Shown here piece by piece: positions 44,846-59,600 of a DNA stretch of 64,000 bases. Every line of letters starts with the position of its first letter. The stretch's first letter is position 1. The stretch lies in NCBI RefSeq assembly GCF_954871325.1, contig NC_088778.1, forward strand, positions 10,077,743 through 10,141,742, read 5' to 3'. The notes beneath the pieces were generated by a model, which saw only the letters and a list, made by a program, of their open reading frames with translations, was not told where the DNA came from and searched no databases. The translations under genes and the position numbers were made by a program. Source of the stretch: Gordionus sp. m RMFG-2023. Lineage: Eukaryota > Nematomorpha > Gordioida > Chordodea > Parachordodidae.

Positions 44846-45690
44846 AACCTTGAATACTATTTATAAATATCAAAATTATTATGTATAATTAAAAAATTAT
44901 ATAAAATATGAGTTATATAAATAATTTATATATATCTGTAGTGATTAGTTACTTTTGAAATATAACTGTAACTAGTTACCGAATTAATAATTTAATTTAT
45001 GACAAATTATTTTCAGTAACCTTTAACACCACTATTAATTAGTATATAATATATTTTTAGCTTCATTGATTTAAATATATATTTTGAGTTGCGGAAATCT
45101 TGTTTAATCAAGTTCAAATCTATCCAGCAATATCAATTTCACTTGATTTTTAGATTATTTTAAAATTATACCTAAAACGAATAATTCGAATCGAATACTA
45201 ATAAGGTAAATATATTACTCGTCAAATAATTTTTTATCTTTTATTCTATCGAATTATTCGCATCATTTGATTTTTCTAAATTTATCCTATATATTCAACA
45301 TTATTCGTAAATATTCGATATTCATAAACATTAAAACTTTTCATAAATATTTAAGATAGATTTTTAAATTTTACTTAAAATTCTAAATATATTTAGTAAA
45401 TAATCTTTATAATTTTGAACAAGAAATCTTTCAAGATGAAATTACAAATTAAAAAAAATATTCAAAATTCATTCATAAAAATTTTAAGATTCTTTCATAT
45501 TTTTATTTTTTCATTTTTGAAAATTTTTAAAGAATTTAATCTTCAAATACATACTAATAATGCAAATGTTCGATTCGATTCATATTTTTGTAGGTATAAC
45601 TGCAATTCAATCGTCAGTCACAACTAGAAAGCATATGTTTCAATTTCAATACCTAATGGATTCCTCATCAAATCTTTTCTCTTAAAATGA
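44846..45690. other. no recognised gene; CGAAT-rich patch
   Basis: AT-rich DNA. Around 45180-45330 there are repeated ATTCG / CGAAT motifs in both orientations (for example CGAATAATTCGAATCGAATA), probably a decayed MITE. Frames at 44270-44539 and 45415-45627 are chance. Confidence 0.4.
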
Positions 45691-45699
45691 ATTGAATGT

Positions 45700-46190
45700 T
45701 AGAATTCTAAACAATTAATATTTTCTCCCTAAGTATGCTTTGATTCTAGGCAATAAAACAGAATAGGCTGCAGGAAATAACCAAAAGTTAAATCAAACAT
45801 CTAGATACTGAATCTACCCAGCATCTCTCTGTTTAAATAAGGGAGCTAATACTAATTACGATACCTAATTTATGAATTGGTTTAACAGCAACATCAAGCA
45901 AACTATCTAGGTAAATTAAGAAAACACCTTCAATCTTCACCTATAGCATCAAATGGATGAAAATTCAATATTGTCATTAATTTTTTAACGGAACTCGATA
46001 TTTAAAAAATTTAACGAGCACTTGTCCCTTGGGCAATTTGTAACCCTCCACAGTAAAAACAGTTTAGGAATTTCAGGATAAAAATATAGTTTATCAGTCG
46101 ATCATATTTGTAACTTTATGGAAACCCGCTTGATCGGAAAACCATCTCCACTTGGGATGCTGTGTGCTCTTGAAATCTTCGATAAATTTG
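45700..46190 (-). pseudogene. fossil retroelement fragment, possibly DIRS-type
   Basis: Scattered minus-strand peptides recall the reverse transcriptase of DIRS-like or related retroelements (a VFLIYLDSLL-like catalytic segment near 45900). Neither recombinase nor terminal repeats were found. It is a heavily broken, old fragment, and the family call is tentative. Confidence 0.3.
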
Positions 46191-46199
46191 ATTGATCAT

Positions 46200-47511
46200 A
46201 GATTTGCGGCAGATAAAAAGTCGTAAATCCAACAAAATGGAAACTTTTATAACATAATAAATTTAAACATTTTTAGAGAAAGACAACTTATTTTCCCAAC
46301 TTTTTTTATTAAACTGGTTGTTAAAATTTTGACAGCCCAGCGCTGTATGTGAATAAGTGATATTTGTCCATGCAATAATTTTAAATGGCATCATTCTCAA
46401 TGTCTTGAAGAGATAAATTTATATATATTAGCCTAAAAATCGAATTTATTATAGTTATTTTTTTTATCTATAAAACAAGTGAGCAAAAAGAGGTTAACAA
46501 AATATTACACCGTGTCAAATGACGTGATTTGTTTCAAAATTCAAATCATATAAGACTCATCAGGATAAAAAAAAATCGCTGATATTCGCTTTATTTTAAA
46601 TATTTTACTTTTTCTAAATACTATATATTTTAAATAATTTTTTTTATAGTTTTCAAAATCTAATATTACATTTTGCATTATATTACAAAAATTTAGGAAA
46701 AATTTTTCGAAAACTTTGAAAAAGGATGGGAGAAGAAGAGGGATGAAATACTCAAAACACTAAATCGATATTATAAAAAATAACTATTGTAAATTTTTTT
46801 TTTAAAATTGTTATTTAGCGATTACTATAACTTTAATTAAAAGAAAATTGTATATAGTATAATAAATGTATTTATACTTTTATATTTATATAATTCCAAA
46901 ATAATCTATGACGAATATGCATTATGCATTATAATAATCAATGTAAAATTAGATTTATAATAGTAAAAATATAATATATGTTTTTTTAAAAATGAGTATA
47001 TAAATGTTTGAATGTTGCATTGTAAATGTAGTTATTATTATATATATAATTTTATTATATTACAGGAATTATACACAACATTATAACTTTAGTTTATAAT
47101 AATTTTTGGTAGAATTTTATAATTTGCTTTAAAAATGTAGATTCTTATATAGATGTAAAAAAAAATTATTTTAAGTTTTACTATTTTGTAAATAATAGAG
47201 AATTTTTTGTGAAACAATAAGCATGTAAATTTAGCATAAGAGAGGGATAATAAAACTACGCACCATTGACTATACTATGAAAATATATAATAAATAATAT
47301 ATAAAAATGTATGACTAAAAATTTGAAGTCTTGATGATAATTAAATAAATATTCTATACTTTATATTTTTACATAAAATGCGCTAAATTATATCTTTAAA
47401 TTTTATAAAATTTTAATTTTAAGATTATGAACCTGCATATAATAATTATGTGGATAGTGAAGATTTGTAAATATATTTTTTCTACACTGTATTTAGAAAA
47501 TTTTACAAAAA
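46200..47511. other. 3' flank of the EML gene, no gene seen
   Basis: Very AT-rich, with no supported frame, repeat terminus or RNA gene. It should include the polyadenylation region of the minus-strand EML gene; several AATAAA-type sites exist on the minus strand, but none can be singled out. Confidence 0.4.
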
Positions 47512-47646
47512 CTATTGATAAGTCACCTTCCATTGTATAATAGTGGTATCTTTGCCACCAGTCGATATTAAAAAATCGTCCGAACGAGAAAAGGTTATAT
47601 TAGTAACATGACTCGTGTGTCCAGAATAGATCATGGGTTTGTTTAT
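47512..47646 (-). CDS. EML: EML last exon
   Basis: Encodes IYSGHTSHVTNITFSRSD and LISTGGKDTTIIQWKVTYQ, then TAG, matching the conserved EML C-terminus GHSSHVTNV.F...D..LISTGGKD.SI.QW. A GT donor within the last codons is possible, but nothing downstream supports a further exon. Confidence 0.9.
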   Translation of the reverse strand: MNKPMIYSGHTSHVTNITFSRSDDFLISTGGKDTTIIQWKVTYQ

Positions 47647-50600
47647 CTTTAAAAAGGTTTTCCAAGCATTATAAAAGGTTTTAATTTGCTAAAGTTAATT
47701 TTTATGATCGAGTATCTTGATTAAAATATATTAGGTATCTATTTGTTCAAATGATTATGTTCCTTAGTCAATCACTAAAAAACGAACATTAATTTAAAGG
47801 CTACCATTAAACTAGGAGTTATATCATTCCACTTTGCCGATATCCATTTTTCATAAAAATGCCAATTTATTTTTAATGAGCAGTCGTAATTTATATTTTC
47901 GTTTACATTATAAATCGAATTTCGCAAATTTTTTTTTAAAGTTAAAAAAAATTAACGACGCTTTCTTATTTGTTAAGATATTTATAATTCATTTTTTTCA
48001 TGTGAATAATTATTATTTTGGTTATCGGTCTAAATGAAGGTATCAGCCGATACCAGCCGATCGGTGCATCTTTGCTTAAAATACAATGAAATCATTTAGA
48101 TGTTTTTCTAATATTGTTTTTTGTTGAAATAAATTTAAAAAAATTTTTCATTTCAATATTACTGATATTGTCGTTGGCCTTTTAACAAAAAATAAGATAT
48201 CTGCAATATTTAAAAAAGGAATATATATACCTCTGGAATAGGATTAGTAGGAAACGCATATAAACGCACTTTGCAAGAATCGTCACCTATACCTAATAGC
48301 TTTTGTCGACCAATTTCATTCAAGTTATTGTTAGATTTTGTACTACAATTTATATCGTTGCCACTTAGGTCTTTTCCCCATATTCCTTTTTATAAATATA
48401 GATTGATTAATATTGAAAAAATTTTTTTCTTCTAAATTTAAATATTCTTTCATGGACGACAACCTCGTTATAAATCTATCAACAACATTCTCCTAGCTCC
48501 TTTTAAAAAAGTTAATATGTCATCCATCCTCGAACCAGTGAGCCCCTCAAACAAAAACTCCATATATCCCTCATTCCCTGGACTAATGGTCACCCGCTTG
48601 CTTGAGACTATACCTGTGTAGATTTTGCAGCAAAGTCCAACCTCTCATTTTCTGACATCGAAAAGGTGAAATCTTAAAAAAAACAAATACGCTGGCCGCA
48701 GCAACACTGTGTTCATACCAATCGTTACCAATGCCACAGACATTGGAAGTGAGACCCTCAATTTCATTAAAATCATAGGAAAAAAATCAGACAGATCTCA
48801 GGGGGCCGGTCCAATTTTTAAGCATTCACCCTTCTCTAGGGTTTTTTTAAATATTTTTTTTCCCTTAGTTCTTTTTTATGTTTTTTTTCATAATTATATA
48901 CATGACTTTTTTAATTTAATTTTTAATATATACTTATTTGTTTTTTAACATATATTTTTAATTCAATAGTATATAATAAATGTTCATATTTGATTTAAAT
49001 CAATAATTTTAATAAAGGAAAGTTATATGAAAAAAAAATTAAAATATTCAATGCCAAAATAATATAAAAAACCAATTGGATAGTTAACCCTAATTTATTC
49101 AAGATCATCGAGTTAATATCTCTGGCGATTGAACCTCCCTTTAGCATACAAGCAAGCTAAGCTATATCTAACTTTAAGGTTTGACTCTTCAAATTTATGT
49201 TATACACATGATGTCTACACTCTGAACTCTTCACCTGACAACTACAGACCAAGATTGGCACTTGAAAATACTTCTAGCCACTAATAGTCCGAGTTTTATC
49301 ACAAATATTTATTAATGAGAGTATCTTCAATAGAGGGCTTATTATCAGAGACCTGCAGGCCGGGTCGTATTTTGAATTTTAAAATACGCGAGATGGCCTA
49401 AAAATATTTTTAAAGAAATACTTGGGCCGTATATTTTAAAACCAAATTTTTAAATAGACATTATATAAAAATAATATATATTCAAAAAATCCCGGTAAGG
49501 TTTAAAAATATAAAACGCGATTAAAAAAAAATTTTTTTTTTAAATTTGCGGCCCGAATTTTTTAAAAATATTCCTTTTTAATTTTTATAGCTAATAATGG
49601 CCATTTAAAATAGTCGTTTTTAAAAAATACTTTAGGCCTGGCCCGTGAACCCGAGCCTGCAAGTCTTTGATTATAACCTACCAATTTCTTAAAGTTAGCT
49701 AAAAGAGGAAATTATTTTGTGCCGTGAACTTTAAAAGAGATAAAAGATATATTTTTTTTCTCCATAAATTATAAGCAAAAGATACTAAATTGAGAATAAA
49801 ACATCCCAATTCGCCTTGTTTGGTCGTAATTTAGGTCGCTCAATTAAACTTGGATTTATTCTTTAAGGATAACTTCTAGCAAGTGTTTAATTTTAACATC
49901 TATGGAGGAAAGAAAGGAGAAGTTTAAACACGAAAAAGATTCCCTAAATAGCTGAAAGCTGTAGGGATTTCTTATCAAATATAAGGATTGATGAACCGGA
50001 ATATTTCTAAATATGACTTCCAATTTTGTTATGCAAAATTTGCTTACTCCAGCTAGACTAGTTATTTTTATCAAATAGATCACTTCCAGCACATTTGCAC
50101 CTGGACCGGATAAGGTTCCATCTTCCAGGTAGCTAAGATTAAGGTCTAATTTGATATCTACGATAATTTTTAATGTTAAAATTTATAGGCATTAATAAAA
50201 CAAACTTAATTATTGATCATTCAAAGATGGAAGTCTTTTTTTGTCTAATTCTTTTTAACTTGTTAAGCAGTCTAATATATCTAAGGAATATATTGGCTTT
50301 TTTTACCTCATGGTATGTAAATTGAAGAGTTAAAAAAAAATAAAAAAATCCACTTGGCATAATATTTTTTAAAGAAACTCAATTTGGAAACACTATTATA
50401 CATATAAATATGAGTAGAATATATGCATTATATATTTGAGTATACCTATAACTTCGAAAGTTATCACACAATTTTGGGTAGCCCAACGAATATCCCTTAT
50501 GAATTCTGAGTTATTATTACCATATTGGTTCGATTTTTGTGCGCCGTGAATGAACATTTGTTGTTTCGTGTTTACATCCCAAAATAGCAATTCACAGTCG

Positions 50601-53600
50601 GAAGAATTACTCCTAAGGTAATATGAACCTTCATATGGTACTGACCAATCTAAGTGTGTAATTCTGGAAGAATGGCCCTTATGTATAGATAAATTAATTT
50701 ATTAATTATTGAACATGTTATCTCAACGAGATTATTATATTCACATTTTTTTAAATCATATTGGTTTTAGGCATCTGTGTCTGTGGGATTTTAAAAGTAG
50801 AGGCGAATGTCAGATTTTAGAAACATGATATAAAATTTCCGAAACATATTTTTGAGGTTCCTGAACGTTTCAGATTTTTGTGATCAAAAATCATGATTAT
50901 TAATTTTAAAATAACTCACAATATATATATATTTAATTTTAAACGAATTGGAAGGAAAAGATTACCTTGTTCAATGTAAACGTCACTTAAAAAAGTAGCA
51001 TGTTATTTTACAGAAAAAAAGAAAAACGTGATAGTTAATCAATAATTTTCAATTCGATAAATTCGGAAAGAATTGTGGTTCTAAATTTTCAAAAATAATT
51101 ACAACATCGGATAATTATAATTGAAATAACAGTACTAATTTTATCATAATTATTTTTTATTAATGCGTTACTTTAAAAAAATAATCAATAGTTACCATTA
51201 CTTTAAAGTATTTTACCATTCAAAAAAAGCAACTAATGGCGTTACGTTACAACACTGGAATTAATACATACTTATAATTAAAAATATATATTTCTTACTT
51301 TAAACTGACAATAATTTTCATATTTGTAACCCTTGTCTGTAATGATGTACACGTATATTTTGGTGTCTTGCGAACCTACGGCTATATAATCTCCACCTAA
51401 ATAAAATAGAAATAACTTCCTTAAAAAGAAGGTTAAAAAAATATAATTAAAAAAAGATACCTAATTTTTTTTTGGGTTTTTGATTAGAAAATGATATTCA
51501 TGATTTTGGAATATGAAGCTACTTTATTATAGAATGATGATGTGTATATAAAAGTAGTATAACAAAAGTTTATTCATTAGATTGTGTTCACAAGATATAT
51601 AATATAACAATTTATAATGTATTTATCTAAGGCTAATGTTATGACAAATTAAGAATTTAATAGAATATATTATATATTCTTCAGAGTTGTTAATATATTG
51701 CGATATTGTATACAATACATCATTTTTTGTATGTCGATGATATTTTTAAAATTTTATTGAACTTCGATAATGAGATTAATGATATATCTATCCGAATCAT
51801 TGGGAAAACAGGCTAAATCCCTAATCAAACGAATCAGTCAAAAGTGCAATAAAACAACAATTTTGGGAGCTTTTTTGTTCAAAGAACACTTTCGCTTAAA
51901 TTATTTAAAGACCAGGTTAAATAAAATATATATTATATTCTACATTTAGCTAACATAAAATCTAGAATATTAATGTTAGTTATGAAATATTTTAATCTGA
52001 TAATTGCTCTAAGGTCTATTCATTTAAATATTCTCAGATTTTTATATTTATAAAATTGGGGATTAATTATTTTATTTAAAGTGACAATATGTGATAAATT
52101 GACGTAATTGTTAATTTTTTCTTAGATATTATAATATTTAAACTCAAATTCCAAATTTTTTTAAATCGGACTCGGGTCGAGTTGAAACAACAAATTTGTG
52201 CAAGGGTTCAGACATGAAAAAATTTCTTTGCAGGGTAGGAATATCTCCTTGGTAAAGAATTTTGTTTTATTTTAAAACCCAATATAATATTTTGTATTGA
52301 TGTTGGTTTGTATATTTATATAATATGTATTCCTATATTTAATATTTATGTGTTTATAATTAGTAAAAAAAAATTCTAAAGAGTATAAACGATTTTATGT
52401 ATAATCGAATACATTTAAGGAAAAATCCGTTTCGAATTCGTAGTAGTATCAGTTTCGATACATTTAAAAAGTATCATAAGTCTGATATTTACCTATTCCT
52501 TTAAAATATGAAAATTATTCGGATTAATACAAGTAGTAAGTAGACGAATTTTTTAATGTGCAAACACTAGACAAAGCCAGATTATTGGCTTGCAATCTTT
52601 TATAATTATGAAATTGAAGGCTCTCCTATAAGATGGTTTTAGCCTAAATTTGGAAATGCGTTGTTGCAACAAAAAAGAAAAACTCTCATATCAGTGATGA
52701 AGCGTAAAATTTCTACTAGAGAGGCAATTAGTTTTTTAATTGATAAATTTTTTCGAAATATAAAGATTTATAAATGAGCGGAATTTTTCTTTGTTTTTGG
52801 GTAAAATACGAAGTACTAAATTATAAAAGCTATTGTCAGATTAAAAAATTTTTAAAATTAAATCTGCTTCTACAATGTTATAAAAATTATATTAAAAATA
52901 TTTATCATATTAGCATGATTTTTTTATATAGTATAATTTATAACCTAGTATAAAAATTACAAGATAAACAAATATCATCCCTGATAGATAATGTCAGTGC
53001 TTTCTGTTACTAAGTAGATAAATAACGCCATTAGTATCGTTTATGATACCTTCCTTTCACCGTTTAAAAAATAATAATTAGAATACAAATTTATATTCAT
53101 ATTTTTTTGATGAAAATAATAAAATAAAAAGTTACATTCCTCATTGTGATATCTTTTATTTCCTATATTATGCCCAAGAGTAATATCTAAGAAAAAATGC
53201 TCATGTCAGATGAGAGGATTTTATGCAAAAACATCCTTTTTGATATATAGATTTAACACAATAAAAAAAGGCATTCAAGCCTAAATCTTGAAATAGTATG
53301 AAGCTATATCTAGCAAAACAAACAAGCCATGGGTTAATGTAGATTTGTAACTTATTTTATATATATTAGAAAATAGGTTAAAAAAACACGATTTAAGAAC
53401 AAAGCAATTAGTAGCTCAATTTATAAAATTGTCAGCTTCTTAATGAAAGAAAATAAATTGGAGCCAACACGCCAAAATTTATCTCATTCCAATTTTTTTG
53501 GCAGGAGACATACAATGCTATAAACAGGGGAAATATTCGGAATCGTAACGACAACCAATTAAAAAAGGGATTTTTTTATATGTTGCATTAGGCTTAGTAT

Positions 53601-56600
53601 TTATACAACTAGCGGAACGTTTTAGTGATATAACTAACAATTATTTTTATATTTTACTCTAAAGGGTATATGTAAAGGCATGGTATTAAAAAATGATCTA
53701 AAGTTATGTCCCATTTATAAGTTAAACTAGTAAAATTATATTAAAAAAAATTAAATTTCGAACCGGGCTTGAAATCTTACCGATGCAGACCACTAATTAA
53801 TTTATATACATTATTTAGCTGAATGTGATGATTATACCGCAAAATGGCCCAACAGGTTTCTTATTTCAATCTTTTACTGTATAATTTAATTTATCTGGCT
53901 TTCCGAATTTATCAATTTTATATAAATTTCTATTAACCACCCCGAACTGCCGAAAGGGTGATTAATAAGATAAAATTAGTTGAAACTATACTGATATTAA
54001 ATATCGATATCGCATCGGCGCCAATATTGAACTTTAAAAAATATCAAATCAGCCAATATTTTAAAAAATTTAACCGACACCGATTTTATACACATTTTAT
54101 ATTATTTATTATTCATTTTTGTACCAATTTCCTTTTCTAGTAATAAATCTTCATAACTCGCAAAAAAGTAGGAAGTTGTAACACTTATGAAATAAAAATG
54201 TTTAATGTTTTTTACATTTTTAACAATAGAAGAAGTAATGTAAATTAATTAATGTATAAGTGAACGCGTTTGTGAACGAAGTTCGTTTTTTTTGAAAAAA
54301 ATAATGAACGACATTCCTTCCATTTTTGACAAACTTTACAGGTGAACGCGTTCCTTTTTTTGATAATCGAGTTCGTTTTAACGTTCATTTAACTTAAGAA
54401 AATTTTCTTATTTTTATTCATTTGAAAATAAAAAATATAATCTATTTTTTTTAAGAAAAAAGGAAATAGTTAATATCTTATAGAATTTATTTATTAGTGA
54501 TTATTTGAAATTTCGTTAATATTTTTATAGTTGAACACAATTTAAAATATTATAAATTAAGAAAATTTATTTTTAATAAAATTAAAATTTTTTTATGGCT
54601 AATATATTGTGTTAAAAAAATATGTGGTATTTATTTATAATTAAATATTAAATGATTTTTTTAAAAAAAAAAAATTATTCATAGTCTTGAACGTTCCTTG
54701 TTTTTGAAGGTGAATGTTAAAAGTGAACGCGTTCAATTTTTTTAGAAATGTTTATAGCACTAAAATTAATAAACTAATATAAAAAAAAATTACCCAAAAT
54801 ATATATTTATTTTTATTTGTCTATTGTTTATTCCATTGCTTTTTTTATTAAAAAAAATTATATTAAATAAAAATCATGTGAATTTAAATTTCATTATTTA
54901 ACATAGATATATATTTTATCTCCGATCGATCCCCTTGATTATTGGAAGGTTAATGCTCAGAGGTTTTCAACTTTGGAAAACCTTGCACCTAAGTATTTAG
55001 CATCTCCTGAAACAAGTGTTTCATTCGATTCAGTCATCGGTATCGGTGCCGTTTAAAATATCGGATAGGTGAAAAAATGTGCATCGATCCAGCCCTTTTC
55101 GAAACTGTAGCAAGAAACGCAGCCTTTTAAAATTAACAATGGCATAACGTTTTTAAGAGAGAGGGGGTGCATGAATAATAAGATATTCCCCAGGAGTCTT
55201 CAAGTCAATGGGGATAGAGGACACTAGATAATATACACATTATATACGTAGGAATTTAGAATTTTTTTGAAACTTAAATTATTTAAAACTACTTTATGAG
55301 ATAATGTACCCTAATAGCTTTCCATAATTAGTTTTTAAAAAATGATTTTCAACTTACAAATTCTATTTTTTTTAAAATTGTGTTTAATAGTAATATAATG
55401 ACCATGAGATTTTTTTTATAGAAAATTCAAAACAAATTAAGGTTTAATTTAAGTTAATTAAATTAAAAGGTGATAAACTCCACAAAACACGCCATTTGAA
55501 AACACTAAACTAAAGTCTAAAAATATCTCCCCTATAAAACTATATAAATAAATAATAAAACTCGATAAGTAAAAAAAAGGCAAAATAAAACATTAGTTTA
55601 GTAAAATGGCATTCTAAAGACAAGAATCGAATAAAATCAGCTAAGCCTTGATATGTGATCTAAAAAAATCTGGCTTAAATCTCGAGCTCTGCCATTTCAG
55701 CGGATTAGAAGGAGGAATTTATCAACACTCTCATTATCGTCAATTAGTTTATTTTTCCCAGGTGACTATTCAAATGTTATGCAAAATATGATTATTTCTT
55801 TTGAACTTCAGAAATCACGAATTTAGAAATATCTATACAAAATAATTATGGTCAAATCCCATGATAAATCAACAAAAAAAAATTTCAAGACAACCCTTCA
55901 GATTTTTCTAAAATTTTAAAAGAATTTTTATACCTTATAACTAAGATAAAATATAAATATCTAGTCCCCAACTCCTAAAAGTGGTTAGGATATGCGGCTC
56001 TAAATATCTAAAAAATGGAGCTTTTTGGGCAAAATGCAGTCCCTTTAATTTAAGATATAATTAAGCCAGAAGCTTCATTTAAGTTTCTTTATATAGCTTT
56101 AATGATAGGCATTTAAAGAACATAATGTTAAATTTTTTTAAAAAATTTAAATGTTGATAACAAATGATCAAATCAAATCGCATTTATTTTCTCTCAAATT
56201 TTTATTATGTATGCAAACTCTAGTAAAAATTTTAAAATTTGAGGGGGTCGGGTCTCTAGTAAAAATTTTAAAATCTGAGGGGGTCGGGTTGAAACTCATT
56301 TTGATTTGATTCACCATATACTAAAAAGATTAACTTGGAGAATATGAAAGACAATATATGACATCAGTATCATTGCCATACTGGCCTATGATTTGCTTAT
56401 CTTCCAAATTTAACACAATCCAGGATCCTGTATTAGTACCAATAGCCACCAAATTTTCACTCGTAGGACTAAAACAAGCGCAAGTGGCGGATTCCTTTAA
56501 AAAAAAATAATGTATTAGAATTAGGTACAGAGGTTATAGAAAAAATAGACACTTTTACATGGCGGGAAGAGGGGGGGGGAGAAGAGACACAAGTCAATGA

Positions 56601-59600
56601 AATTAAAATGGGTTATGAAGACTGGGAGTTTTGCTAATTTTAATTTCCTTTTTTTTTGTGTAGGGGCCCTTATTGGCTCTTAGAAGTGACTGGAAAAATA
56701 TTCTGCAAGTTAAGTTAGTTAGAGGTCATAACAGCCAATCGGGCTGAGACAATTTGGTTTTATGGCTTTGCCGGTAAATTTTGTAATAATATTTTATGAA
56801 TGAAAAAGGCATATATTTGCCAAATTATTAAATCTAAAAAATTTTGTAAACTTCTGGCCCATAAAAATATTTTTTATAAGTAATCCAGCCGCAATTCTGG
56901 CAAACTCTAAGGTTAGTATAGTTAACCCCCATTTTAAAACTGTTATATTTCATTAAGTTTTAATATTATAATAATTTCCATTACCAAATAATAAAATTAA
57001 CTATACACAATAATATATACTATATATTTAATATATATAAATTAATGTTATAAAAAGAAAATGGTGTAAGATGAAATATACTAATTAATTAGGAATGAAG
57101 AAAAATACGGTAAAAATGCATTCTAAAGTTTTTTAAGCACATTCCAAGCATATTACATAAATTTATCGGACTTACATTAGTGTTAAAATTATGATTAACA
57201 AATAATAATGCTCTAATAAAATGTAATACAAATTTAATCATTTATTAAACGAAATATAATAATTATAATTTGTTGTCTTGATATTTTTTGACAAGGGTGC
57301 ATAAAAAAAAGTGAGGGTAAGAAGGAAAACTTCGAGGGAGGATAATGGTCTCAGGTCTAAGGGTTTATCAACCATTCCAAGTTAAAGTGGATCTTATATT
57401 AGACTTCATCTGGGTCTATTTTTTCCCCTCACCATTTAATTTTAACCCAGCTAGCCGAAATAAAATAAATAATCATTGTAATATCAGCTTTAAAAAACTA
57501 ACAGTTATTTCTCGGTAAAAAATGCATCTACGCCTTCTACAGTCCCATAACTTAATCTGCCCGTTCAGGTCGGTGGTTAGCATTTCATCCTTAGATGGGT
57601 GGTAAGTTAAACCGGTTATTATATCAACGTGACCCTTTGTAATTTTCAGCGTAAAGGTTTATATAAATATAAAATTCGTATATACATTTTTAAAAGAGAA
57701 AAAAATGATATTTAATTTTTACCTGAATTAAAACACTGAATCCATCTTTAAAATTTCCGTGCAATAAGCAATTTTTGGTAGTGCCTATCAAAATACAATT
57801 ACCACTGTCTAGCCCGTTGAGACTAACAGAATTGCTTAGGAGTTTTTTGTCTGAGATATCATTATTGGTAGCTTTCACTTCATTTTTTGATAACTCCTTT
57901 TCCCCTATGGTATTCTTATCATCATTTTGAAAGTTGAGTCCAGGGCATATCACTCTTATGGCACCCAAATTTTCGTCCAGCTTTGCCGTAAAATGTTTTT
58001 ATAATTTGAAGAAATAATAATTTAAACACAGTTCTCCTCACTTTTTCTTCCTTTTTTAATATTGAGGGAAGTGAATTCAAATTTTTTTATTAATTGATAT
58101 TTTTGATAATTGAAGAGGTAAAATTATCCAAGAGATTTAATTTTTTTAAAAAAACTTGATAAATAATAAAAAATGATGACAATTATTTAAAATAAACCAC
58201 CTGGGTTGTTTGAGTTAATAATTCGAATGAATGAGGAGCCCAGGTTTTAATGATTCTATCTTTCCCACCCGTTGCTATAATATCACTTCCTATTTTTTTA
58301 CCGTTGTAGCATTGATAGACCATAATGGAAAATAGACCGCCAGGGTGAATGTTTGGCAAAATGTTTATCAGAGACATGTCATCTTTTTTATATTATATAT
58401 TTTAGCAAAATAGATTAAGTTGATGGTCTATTAGGCAGGATATAAGATTACAATTTTTCAGCCAAAAAATTAGCTCGCAACTCAAGACAGTTTTAGGCTA
58501 TGGCCTTTAGATTGAATGCTATGTTCTCTCATAGTTTATATTATTTTAAATGTTCAAACATTCAGCTGTATTTATGCGAAATTAGATTCTAACTATCATT
58601 ATTTTATTTCTATAGATCACCTTGGTAAAACTGTAAAAGCTAAAGATGTTAAAATAATATTGTGTAAATTCCAAATTATATATTATCTAGACAAAAAAAT
58701 ATTATAAATAATATAATGGAAAATATATGGGTACACTTATAAGCATGCTAATTTAAAAATTTAATTAGTATGGGCATTGCAAACTGTATTAATAGTTTCG
58801 ATGCTATTTATTTATAAAAAATATTATTATCACCTTTGGACCAAAGCATTAAAGAACCATTTGAATCACCGGTGAGTAGATTTCCATCGTGTAAAAATGC
58901 TAAGCAAATCACAAATTTTGGTTTATCATTTTTCTAAGAGATGTATTACAATAGTAATATAAAAAAGAATTCTTTTATTTTTTATTTTTATAAACATATT
59001 TAAAAAAATTTTTTTAATTTGTTTGTTTCACTTAACCTAAACTGAGTATTAGATTTTTTATTAAAATGAGGCTTCATTTTTTTGTATCTTTTAACATTGA
59101 CGCTTCGTTATAAATTCAAAATTAGTTGGTACCAATGTTAGAAGATACAATTTCTTTTGTTAAAATAGAGACTTAATTTAAAAAAATAATCTTACTCAAG
59201 GACAGCGTCTACATGACAGGATTTTCACTGGATGCAAACCCCCTTCAAAAACTTTTGCCTACCCCCTAAAAAATCCCCGCCGCCTTCGGCGGAGATGTCT
59301 CTTTATCATTATTTTCACCTATTTATTTATTGATACTCTTTTCAAATAATTTATAAAGGATACTTAAATTAATCTATCTCTACTACCAACTATCGATATT
59401 TTGTGAATATAAAGAATTTATTTTTTAGATAATAAATTTAATTAAAACCTCCATTATTTACAATGAATTAATTATTATGGCATTATGAGCTTGCTGAAAT
59501 ATCTAAACCTTTTCAATATAATTTAAAAGGATAGTTTATTTGGAAAACAATGTGTATGATTGTTTGCAATATATAGATTTGGTCGATGAATTGTATTATA

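Noticed and set aside
53400-53480. tRNA-like TAGCTCAATTT near 53415
   Set aside because: No B box and no acceptor stem follow it.
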